This document shows, piece by piece, positions 1 to 5,927 of a DNA stretch of 5,927 bases. The stretch comes from Tenericutes bacterium 4572_104. GTDB lineage: Bacteria > Bacillota_I > Bacilli_A > Izemoplasmatales > UBA5603. The position numbers and the translations under genes are program-made. The notes beneath the pieces are model-generated. The model ran no database searches. It was given only the letters and a program-made list of their open reading frames with translations, and was not told where the DNA came from. Location of the stretch: assembly GCA_002084435.1 (NCBI GenBank), contig NBLG01000047.1, forward strand, positions 1 through 5,927, given 5' to 3'. Position 1 is the first letter of the stretch. Each line of letters begins with the position of its first letter.

Positions 1-1
1 T

Positions 2-2293
2 GAGTTTGCTGATAGTTTGGAACAATTAACTCCTTCTAATATTTATGCTAATTTACAATATTTTTGGGTATTGAATCCTAAGACTTTGCCTTTGTGTAAA
101 GGTTTGCTTGAACGTAATAACGCTTTTACCAACATGTGGGAGTGGTACGATTATTGGTTAGATTCTTATAATGCAGCGACTGATACTTTAACTTTAACTT
201 TAACTGGTGGCGTATTTGATGTTGACGCAATGGTTGGTTTTGAGTATTTTGACCCTCCTATTCATTCCTTTGATTTACTTAAAATAACATTTGAAGCAAA
301 AGCAAGTAGCAATTTATTTGCAATTCTTGCCGAAAACGCCCTATGGATTGCCGATGGTATGGGATCAGGAAAACTTTATTTTGAGAATAGTTTAACTACT
401 GATTTTCAAGAGTTCAGTCTAATATATATAGTCCCAGATATAGGAATATCTGATATGGGAGCGGAGCTTTATTTAGGACTTTCCATTAATGATGATGAAG
501 CTACAGGTTGTCCTTTCTACATTAGAAACTTTAAAATGGAGAAAATGCCAGATGCGAGGTCTTCTGTAATTAAAGATTATTTAATATTAGCAAAAGCGAA
601 TGATAATATTTATTTGTTTGGTTGCATTATAAAAGATGATCTCCCTTTTTGGAATTTCCTTTATCAAGACGAAGGAGGTATCGGTTTACCATTATTCACA
701 GATGTAGGCTCAAATGTAGTAGTTTGCCAAACAAATTTCGGTTTCACTCTTGTTGATGGCAGAGATAACAGCATTGTGAAATATATAGAAATTGATGCAG
801 ATGGCGAACTTTTCTTTGGCAAGCTTGGACTTGAATCTCCAATAACCTTATTGAATGGCAGTGATGCTGAATACACTTCCGATAGTGCTATTGATAAAGG
901 AATGGGAGTAATACGAGGCAGTATTTTATTTTATGCTTATGCTTTTGAAAAAGAAAATGGAGAGATTAGTAATCCTTCGCCTATAAGCGTAATTGCTGAT
1001 GATAATAAATTATATAAAGATGATGATTCCGTTTTGGAACAATTCACAAAGAAAATAACCCTTACCCCTTTTGGCGAAAATGCTGATGCTAAATTTATAA
1101 ATCTTTATCGTAGCAGTATCCCTTATACTGAAGATAGTCTTGGTCGATCCGATTTTACTTTGGTTCATCGTTATATGATTAATGAGAGTTTGAATGATAC
1201 TTCCGGACCAGGAATCATATTATTGAAATATGATAATGATGTTGATGTGAAAGGCGATGATGTTTGTGCTATTTCCGGTGTAACTTTCATTGCTAATGCT
1301 AATAGTGCTATCAAATTCCCTTTTGATTTTGAACATTACATTGAAATTGAAGTTGATAATACTAATACGAGAAATTATGTAAATGGCGTTTATGTTTTAA
1401 AGATCGATCCAACAGATGCAATTTTTGAAATAAATGGGGCAAATGTATTTCCTTTATCTACTTTATTGATGTATAAAAACAAAGTCCGCTTTTTCGATAT
1501 TGATTTAAGAACTCCGCTACCGGTTGTTTATTATAAATACAATGATTCTTGCTATTTCTTTTATATTAAAATTCCTTATCTTAATGCAGATTATAAGCAT
1601 TCTATTTATTTAACTTGGGTAAATGATGGGACACAAGAAGGTGTAACCGATCCGTCTTGGCAATATGATAACAGCTCTTATACTAAAGGAGAATATGGAG
1701 AATTTTTAAATGTAGAAACCTCCAACGAGTGGGCTGGTCAGAAAGTATTTAGTAAAGGTGGGGTTCGAAGTTCAGATGTTCTTGCTTCTTTAGATATGGA
1801 AACATCAACAGAGACTGGCGATGTTCCTAATATAGCAGACATTAATGCACCTTTTCACAGAGATGGGACAATCCCAGTTTTAACATATGATGCTTGTTTT
1901 CTTTTAAATTTTGGTGATTTTTACAGAGCTTATGGTGATTTTTCTTATGCTTTTGGGACTTCAACTCAATTATATGCCAATAAAGATAATTTGTTACTTG
2001 CCGATATTCATTCCGTTTATGGATATTTCCATATAATGACAGATGATGCTCTTGAATATTCGAGTAACCATGAGGTTAATGTTATTTATTCAAATACTTC
2101 TTCATCATCAAGTACTGCTCGTCTTTTTGCCTTATATTTTAAAAAAAGGGCTGGTGGTAGCAGCGGGATTTTAGGTTTTTTCTTTGGCGATGAAGGTGAC
2201 TCATTTTATCAAGAACTTAGTGATGATACTTTTGAATTAAATTCAGATGCTTTTATTTTTTTGAGTGATGCCGTATCACATGAATTTAGATAG
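2..2293 (+). CDS. Partial (5' end missing) phage tail-tube/stopper protein, beta-propeller type, with lectin-like inserts
   Basis: The frame is open from base 2. The first possible start inside the window, TTG at 17, has no Shine-Dalgarno site, so the gene very probably begins upstream. Residues are counted from that TTG. Residues 40-180 look like a carbohydrate-binding jelly roll: strand LLKITFEAKASS at 87, TDFQEFSLIYIV at 128, and closing strand IRNFKMEKM at 169. Propeller-like strands follow (KDYLILAKANDNIYLFG, VVVCQTNFGFTLVDG). GSILFYAYAFEKENGEISNP at 301 and KFINLYRSS at 359 resemble the strand-turn and 'YRS' patterns of P22 gp10/T7 gp12-like tail tube proteins. Residues about 600-730 may be a second, concanavalin/LamG-like sandwich, with a poly-Ser turn (NTSSSSST). 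The protein is Asp-rich (for example KDDDS, DNDVDVKGDD). It stops in mid-pattern at TAG 2291 and overlaps the next frame, which seems to continue it. Role inferred: tail tube below the portal, possibly binding host glycans. Family recognition is by eye; a receptor-binding tail protein is the main alternative. Confidence 0.7.
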   Translation, partial: EFADSLEQLTPSNIYANLQYFWVLNPKTLPLCKGLLERNNAFTNMWEWYDYWLDSYNAATDTLTLTLTGGVFDVDAMVGFEYFDPPIHSFDLLKITFEAKASSNLFAILAENALWIADGMGSGKLYFENSLTTDFQEFSLIYIVPDIGISDMGAELYLGLSINDDEATGCPFYIRNFKMEKMPDARSSVIKDYLILAKANDNIYLFGCIIKDDLPFWNFLYQDEGGIGLPLFTDVGSNVVVCQTNFGFTLVDGRDNSIVKYIEIDADGELFFGKLGLESPITLLNGSDAEYTSDSAIDKGMGVIRGSILFYAYAFEKENGEISNPSPISVIADDNKLYKDDDSVLEQFTKKITLTPFGENADAKFINLYRSSIPYTEDSLGRSDFTLVHRYMINESLNDTSGPGIILLKYDNDVDVKGDDVCAISGVTFIANANSAIKFPFDFEHYIEIEVDNTNTRNYVNGVYVLKIDPTDAIFEINGANVFPLSTLLMYKNKVRFFDIDLRTPLPVVYYKYNDSCYFFYIKIPYLNADYKHSIYLTWVNDGTQEGVTDPSWQYDNSSYTKGEYGEFLNVETSNEWAGQKVFSKGGVRSSDVLASLDMETSTETGDVPNIADINAPFHRDGTIPVLTYDACFLLNFGDFYRAYGDFSYAFGTSTQLYANKDNLLLADIHSVYGYFHIMTDDALEYSSNHEVNVIYSNTSSSSSTARLFALYFKKRAGGSSGILGFFFGDEGDSFYQELSDDTFELNSDAFIFLSDAVSHEFR
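185..205 (+). repeat. Hexanucleotide tandem repeat ACTTTA, 3.5 copies
   Basis: ACTTTA occurs three times in a row, followed by ACT, within the tail-protein gene. It encodes an alternating Thr-Leu strand (TLTLTLT) that ends in Gly-Gly, typical of an exposed beta strand. A slip of one unit would stay in frame, adding or removing one Thr-Leu pair. Confidence 0.7.
2265..2279 (+). other. Small inverted repeat at the gene junction
   Basis: GTGAT (2265-2269), loop GCCGT, ATCAC (2275-2279) is a perfect 5-bp stem with a 5-base loop. It lies inside the overlap of the two tail-protein frames. It would cover the candidate starts GTG 2265 and ATG 2268 and end one base before ATG 2280. The stem is short and only moderately stable, so it may be chance. 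Its position is what makes it worth recording. Confidence 0.35.
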
Positions 2294-3068
2294 GATAAAT
2301 GCTTTATTTATCTTCACCGCAAGTGGAATGTTTATGTTTAAATTAATGGGAAGTGTTCAAGGTTGGAGTGGCTTTCTCACTGAAAATATGTTACAAGAGC
2401 AAGTCGGCGATGCTTTATTATCCCCTCAATTTATGGAAGTAGCTAAGAATACAATTTATTGGGGAGCTGATACCGGAATTAATGTTTATGTTCCCGGGCA
2501 AGGCGATTCAATAATAATATCTGATCGAGCTTTTTCACCGGAAGAATTACAAAATTACGATTATGTGGGAATTTATATTCCAATCCGTAAACAGATATGG
2601 TTTCACAGTCAGAGAAGTCCTGTTAGTGATTCGGTAACTCTTGTTTATGACCTTAGGAGAAAGATATTTTTGAAATTTGAAGGATTGGATATTCTTTGTG
2701 CTGATCAGGTAATAAGTGAGAATAAGATGTTATTCCTTTCCGGCGATGAAGGATCACGAAAATTAAATTGGTATCCAGATCCGGAATCTGTATTAGTTAG
2801 TAGTGCGAGTTTAACAACTCATAAAATCCCATTGAACGGAATATGTAAATTACGAAAAGCAAAGAGTATCTTTGAAAATAGCGGTTCTGCAATGTCTTCG
2901 CAAATTGCAGTAGAGAATGAATATTACGATGATGGCGAACAAATAGAATCGATAACCCTTACCAATAAAACTAAATCGAGATTGCCTTTAATCGAAGGTG
3001 AGAATGTACAAATTACTATTGATAATGTAGAAAAAATTATGAATTATGTTCTCGAAGTTATAGAATGA
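2268..3068 (+). CDS. C-terminal part of the tail-tube/stopper protein (separate or frameshifted frame)
   Basis: The frame is open from 2265, because TGA at 2262 closes it upstream. Possible starts are GTG 2265, ATG 2268, ATG 2280 and internal ATGs at 2328 and 2334. None has the clear AAAGGA-type site seen before the next two genes, so the start is uncertain. From ATG 2268 the protein has 266 residues. It begins in the middle of a propeller pattern: NALFIFTASGMFMFKL resembles the 'LlVFt..giy.l' strand pair, followed by KNTIYWGADTGINVYVPG, an 'lyFls..Giyvy' strand pair. VTLVYDLRRKIFLKFEG (residue 123 on) matches the conserved 'vyDlrrk.W..wet' strand of this family. The C-terminus, SRLPLIEGENVQITIDNVEK (237-256), matches the usual closing beta-sheet. 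These are features of the end of a P22 gp10/T7 gp12-like tail protein, not of an independent one. It therefore probably forms one functional unit with the upstream frame. No signal peptide or membrane segment is seen. Confidence 0.75.
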   Translation: MPYHMNLDRINALFIFTASGMFMFKLMGSVQGWSGFLTENMLQEQVGDALLSPQFMEVAKNTIYWGADTGINVYVPGQGDSIIISDRAFSPEELQNYDYVGIYIPIRKQIWFHSQRSPVSDSVTLVYDLRRKIFLKFEGLDILCADQVISENKMLFLSGDEGSRKLNWYPDPESVLVSSASLTTHKIPLNGICKLRKAKSIFENSGSAMSSQIAVENEYYDDGEQIESITLTNKTKSRLPLIEGENVQITIDNVEKIMNYVLEVIE

Positions 3069-3082
3069 TTTTAAAATAAAAC

Positions 3083-3088
3083 AAAGGA
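3083..3088 (+). promoter_or_regulatory. Ribosome binding site of the 520-residue protein
   Basis: AAAGGA sits 7 bases before ATG 3096, in the 27-base AT-rich gap after TGA 3066. It fixes that start codon. It also shows that translation in this phage uses the Shine-Dalgarno mechanism, which makes its absence before the 2268 frame noteworthy. Confidence 0.8.
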
Positions 3089-3095
3089 TAGACAA

Positions 3096-4658
3096 ATGTT
3101 ATCAGCTTTAACCATACCTTTACTCACCGGAGCAGCTAAGATCGGAATGCAGTATTTTAATAAACCTAAAAAACAGAGTACTGAATATTTGGACAGGTAT
3201 ATCAATAATCTGAAAGGACAAAATGCCAGTAATACAACTTCTCATCTTGCTATGCAAAGTGCTATGAAGAATATCGGTGCTGTTTCTCAAGAAAATCAAA
3301 GACAGACCGAAATTGACAGTTATAATTCAGGAACTGCCGGAAGTGGTTTTGATGCTGCACGGAAATTGGATAATTTTCAGGCTACAGGTTCGGCTATTGC
3401 AGATGCAAGTTCGCAAGCTGCTCAGATGCAAGCTTCGGAGAATGCACAGAGAAGTCAGCGAATTGATGAAGCGATTATGAGGAAAGATCAAATATTAGAA
3501 CAGAATGAGCAACAAAAAGAACAATGGAAACAAGGTTTAACCAATTCAGTCATAAGTGCAGGGGTTGATGTTGCAGGTGCAGGAATTAGCTCTTATCTTC
3601 AAGGGAAGGAAGCTTTGAAGAGCGGTTTTGATGCTGCTCAAGTTGCTGGAACTTTGCCGGAAGGGGTTGGAAATATTGATCAATACAAAGAAGCTTTGAA
3701 CGGTATGAGTCCTGAAGCTTATAATCAAAGGCTTGGAATAACACAACAGAGAAATCAAGAATCTAATTTCGCTGATGCTATTGGGGATCTTAGTAAAATT
3801 AAATATGCAGATATTGTATCCGGTACTTATGGAAATAATGCGAAAGATTTGATTAAATTGAAGATGAACGATGAGTTGAGGAAAACAAAAGAAACTGATG
3901 CTGATATTGAACAAGATAAGCAGAGACTCTTTAATCAAGATTATACTAATCTTCTTAATACTGAAAATTTGAATATGGATCAAGTTTATGGATTTATTGA
4001 AAAAAATCCTGATATTAATATTAATCAAAGTCAAAAGCTGATTAATCAAGTTAGAAGGGTTGAGAATGCAAATAAAGAGATAAAACAGGGCAAAATAGAT
4101 AATATTAATGCTAAGAGAAAAAGTGAGTTATCCGCAGATTTTTGGAAAAGTGAAACACCAACAAGAGCTTATGTAGATGAGTTAGTAAGCACTGGTCATT
4201 TTAATGATGATGAAATTAGAAAGATGTATGCTCAGGTTGATAAAATTCAAGATAATAAGAGAGCAGGTGAAAACAAATTAAAATCAATTGCTATTAATTT
4301 AAAAACCTATACTCCAAAAGAACTACACGGTTCTGAGGCTTTAAAAAGAATTACCCAAATCTTGGAAGGTGGCACTGGATACGGATATCCTACTACACAA
4401 AAACTTGTAAACGAATATTGGGATGGTTTATCAGATGACGATATAGAGCAAGTTTTTCTCGGGAGTGTTAATTCAGATACTATTAGTGCTATAATGGGAA
4501 TAACGGATAATGCAGATAAAATACTGGCAAAAAGGGCAATGGTTAAAGGGAAATATACAAAAGATTTGTTAAGTGCTTTTAAATTGGCTGGAATATCTAC
4601 GGATAACACGATAATTGAAGGATTAGAGAGACAAAAGGAGAAACTTTATGGCAAATAA
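3096..4658 (+). CDS. Putative phage internal virion (ejection/pilot) protein, 520 aa
   Basis: The start ATG 3096 is set by AAAGGA 7 bases upstream. The N-terminus MLSALTIPLLTGAAKIGMQYF is a hydrophobic, amphipathic helix. Residues about 30-145 are rich in Ala, Gln, Ser and Asn with few hydrophobics, and include SGTAGSGFDAARK and a charged helix around EQNEQQKEQWKQ. Residues 148-170 (LTNSVISAGVDVAGAGISSY plus LQG) form a Gly/Ala-rich, membrane-seeking segment. The remainder (about 170-520) is hydrophilic and predicted helical, with Lys/Glu/Asp/Asn-rich stretches such as NINQSQKLINQVRRVENANK; it ends in KEKLYGK. This composition and the position right after a tail-tube gene fit internal virion proteins of short-tailed phages (T7 gp14/gp15, P22 gp7/gp20 roles). 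These are packaged in the head and ejected to form a conduit for DNA. No enzyme motif is visible. Sequence identity to a named family is not claimed; the role rests on composition and context. Confidence 0.7.
   Translation: MLSALTIPLLTGAAKIGMQYFNKPKKQSTEYLDRYINNLKGQNASNTTSHLAMQSAMKNIGAVSQENQRQTEIDSYNSGTAGSGFDAARKLDNFQATGSAIADASSQAAQMQASENAQRSQRIDEAIMRKDQILEQNEQQKEQWKQGLTNSVISAGVDVAGAGISSYLQGKEALKSGFDAAQVAGTLPEGVGNIDQYKEALNGMSPEAYNQRLGITQQRNQESNFADAIGDLSKIKYADIVSGTYGNNAKDLIKLKMNDELRKTKETDADIEQDKQRLFNQDYTNLLNTENLNMDQVYGFIEKNPDININQSQKLINQVRRVENANKEIKQGKIDNINAKRKSELSADFWKSETPTRAYVDELVSTGHFNDDEIRKMYAQVDKIQDNKRAGENKLKSIAINLKTYTPKELHGSEALKRITQILEGGTGYGYPTTQKLVNEYWDGLSDDDIEQVFLGSVNSDTISAIMGITDNADKILAKRAMVKGKYTKDLLSAFKLAGISTDNTIIEGLERQKEKLYGK
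4633..4640 (+). promoter_or_regulatory. Ribosome binding site of the last gene
   Basis: AAAAGGAG, the strongest Shine-Dalgarno match in the window, lies 7 bases before ATG 4648. It is inside the last codons of the upstream gene. It supports the ATG 4648 start and an 11-base overlap with the upstream stop TAA 4656, so the two genes are probably translationally coupled. Confidence 0.85.
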
Positions 4659-5927
4659 AAAAAAATTAGCTCCTTACGATTACGATTTATTTATAGAATC
4701 AGAAGAGATATTAAAAACATATAAAAGCCCAGAAAACTATTATATGTTGCCCAAAAAGTATAAAGATGTATATGAAGATACTAAACTTTATGTTGAGAGG
4801 AATAAAAGACAGCACGAGATAAATAAGAATAAGAAAATACCGGATCTTAATGATTATATAAATAGAACTCCAGATCCATTACAGTATTTAGATATTGAGA
4901 ATGAACAGGATTTTGATAGTCAGAATGTTAGCCCTTACGATTTTGATAAAGATGAGGTTAAGAGGAAAAACAAAATAGGAAAGAAGAATATTACCTTTGA
5001 AAATGGTAATAAAAATGTTAGTGACAAAACAATTCCGGAAGTCCGTTTCCCGAAATACGGGACGACGAACTCCCGAATTGAGATGCCGGAGGGATTAGCT
5101 CCAGATACTGAAATGATGAAGGCTGAAAAATATAATAAGGAACATCCGGAACTATCTAATTGGCTTGGAACTGCTGAACGATTCACCGGTGGTTTATTGA
5201 AAGCGTTTGCAGATTCAAAACCCTTTGGGGATGTTGCTGAAAGTTTGGGGAAAGGCGATATTTATGATAAAGCTGGTGAATATGCTCAAAGAGGTTTTGA
5301 ACTTTCCGAAGCTCATCTTGGGCAGGAAGGGGATAAGAAAAAATTGCGAGGGCGTTGGAAAGAAGGTGATTATAAAGGAGCAATAAATCAAGCTTGGCGT
5401 GAAGCTATGCAATCCACTCCGCTTACTGCGACTGCAATGGTTGCTGCTTTTACAGGTCATCCGGTTGTAGGTTTTAATTTGATGACTGCTCAGGGGTATG
5501 GTCAAAAGAAACTTGCTCTTGAAAATGCTAAAGACTTAGATATGAAAGAAGGAATGCAACAGCTTAATGCTTTTGGTACTGGATTAAATGAAGCTACTTG
5601 GGAGCTAATTGGAGCTTACGGAGAAAAATGGCTGAATAAATTATTACTTTCTAAACCTCTTGAAGTTGTCCGGAAAGAAATAGCTAAAAGATTAATAACA
5701 AGGCTCGCCAAATATGGATTAGCTTATGCCGGTGGTTCATTTGGCGAAGGTGTTGAAGAATTCTTCTCTCAAATTGGAGAGAATATCATTGATTATAAAA
5801 CAGGTAAAGTCGAAACTCTATCTTTATTTGATGGGGCTATTGATGCTTTTATTTCCGGTACTGCTGCCGGTGCTTTAATGGAAGCTCCAGCAAGTATCGG
5901 CGGTAGTGTTTTGTCTGAAATGGATAA
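4648..5927 (+). CDS. N-terminal 426 residues of a large putative internal virion / polyvalent phage protein (3' end outside window)
   Basis: ATG 4648 follows a strong AAAAGGAG site and overlaps the previous gene by 11 bases. The frame stays open to the last base: 426 full codons with no stop. Residues 1-150 are highly charged and probably disordered, rich in Lys, Asp, Glu and Asn, with the short motif PYD(Y/F)D at 9-13 and 96-100. An aromatic-helical part follows (WLGTAERFTGGLLKAFADSK, 172-191). Residues 257-280 (TPLTATAMVAAFTGHPVVGF and following) are hydrophobic. The stretch 357-422 alternates Gly/Ala-rich helices with an acidic motif: LAYAGGSFGEGVEEFFSQIG (358-377), then DAFISGTAAGALMEAPASIG. 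Such 'GxxxEGxxE' Gly/Ala blocks recur in very large phage polyvalent and ejection proteins, where they often precede enzymatic domains (lytic transglycosylase, protease, others). None is visible here, but the rest of the protein is missing. A T7 gp16-like ejection role is inferred from context. Confidence 0.75.
   Translation, partial: MANKKKLAPYDYDLFIESEEILKTYKSPENYYMLPKKYKDVYEDTKLYVERNKRQHEINKNKKIPDLNDYINRTPDPLQYLDIENEQDFDSQNVSPYDFDKDEVKRKNKIGKKNITFENGNKNVSDKTIPEVRFPKYGTTNSRIEMPEGLAPDTEMMKAEKYNKEHPELSNWLGTAERFTGGLLKAFADSKPFGDVAESLGKGDIYDKAGEYAQRGFELSEAHLGQEGDKKKLRGRWKEGDYKGAINQAWREAMQSTPLTATAMVAAFTGHPVVGFNLMTAQGYGQKKLALENAKDLDMKEGMQQLNAFGTGLNEATWELIGAYGEKWLNKLLLSKPLEVVRKEIAKRLITRLAKYGLAYAGGSFGEGVEEFFSQIGENIIDYKTGKVETLSLFDGAIDAFISGTAAGALMEAPASIGGSVLSEMD
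5048..5062 (+). other. GC-rich hairpin inside the last gene
   Basis: TCCCG (5048-5052), loop AAATA, CGGGA (5058-5062) is a perfect 5-bp stem. TCCCGAA (5048-5054) recurs at 5071-5077, where TCCC can pair with GGGA at 5091-5094. The surrounding bases, about 5035-5095, are clearly richer in G+C than the neighbouring coding sequence. The hairpin lacks a T-tract and sits in mid-gene, so it is not a terminator. Confidence 0.4.

Noticed and set aside
17..19. TTG 17 as the true start of the first gene
   Set aside because: There is no Shine-Dalgarno site, the frame is open back to the window edge, and the usual N-terminal part of this protein type is absent.
2137..2148. Run TTTT AAAAAAA G resembling the A AAA AAG slippery site
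   Set aside because: The heptamer is out of phase with the tail-protein frame. A -1 shift here meets TAG at 2158 and a +1 shift meets TAG at 2172, so it cannot join the two tail frames.
2256..2262. T7 homopolymer just before the frame junction as the site of an indel or slippage
   Set aside because: Frame 2265-3068 is closed by TGA at 2262-2264 and the -1 frame by TGA at 2266-2268, so a change in this run alone would not restore a single reading frame.
3069..3095. AT-rich gap as a promoter
   Set aside because: It is only 27 bases long, has no recognisable -35/-10 pair, and is filled by the RBS of the next gene.
3277..3480. 67-codon + strand frame inside the 520-residue gene
   Set aside because: It has no RBS, a skewed Leu/Arg/Lys-rich composition and full overlap with a better-supported frame.
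3546..4049. 167-codon open frame on the - strand
   Set aside because: It is antisense to a well-supported gene with its own RBS. Its product is Ile/Ser/Asn-rich low-complexity, as expected from the complement of an AT-rich helical gene.
4307..5505. Several - strand open frames of 66-100 codons
   Set aside because: They have no RBS, overlap the two ejection-protein genes completely, and have compositions typical of shadow frames.

Overview
The window looks like part of the late (virion structural) operon of a tailed bacteriophage with a podovirus-like short tail. It is AT-rich, roughly one third G+C by eye. All real genes lie on the + strand and are packed end to end: a 26-base overlap, a 27-base gap and an 11-base overlap. 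There is no tRNA, rRNA, CRISPR array, integrase, transposase or obvious terminator. The host cannot be named from this sequence. Two of the three gene starts visible in the window have good Shine-Dalgarno sites (AAAGGA and AAAAGGAG, each 7 bases before an ATG), so the host uses SD-led initiation. That is mild evidence against a Bacteroidota host, where such sites are rare.

Layout: (1) 2-2293 is the 3' part of a large gene that enters the window already open. Its protein reads like a beta-propeller tail-tube/stopper protein (P22 gp10 / T7 gp12 type) carrying one or two beta-sandwich, lectin-like decorations. (2) 2268-3068, in the next frame, has no RBS and reads like the missing C-terminal part of the same protein. 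The two are either a translationally coupled split gene, one protein joined by a +1 frameshift, or a single-base sequence error. (3) 3096-4658 encodes a 520-residue, mostly helical, Ala/Gln-rich protein that resembles an internal virion (ejection/pilot) protein. (4) 4648 to the window end is the N-terminal 426 residues of a further, probably very large, internal virion or polyvalent-type protein. It has no stop codon inside the window.

As a working model, the first two reading frames build the tail tube at the portal vertex. The last two supply proteins packaged inside the capsid and ejected with the DNA to cross the cell envelope. This order (tail-tube protein followed by internal virion proteins) is the one known from T7-like phages. 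All functional assignments rest on sequence patterns recognised by eye, not on a database search. The most interesting spot is the frame junction at 2265-2293. After it come the lectin-like modules in the tail protein and the membrane-seeking segments of the two putative ejection proteins.
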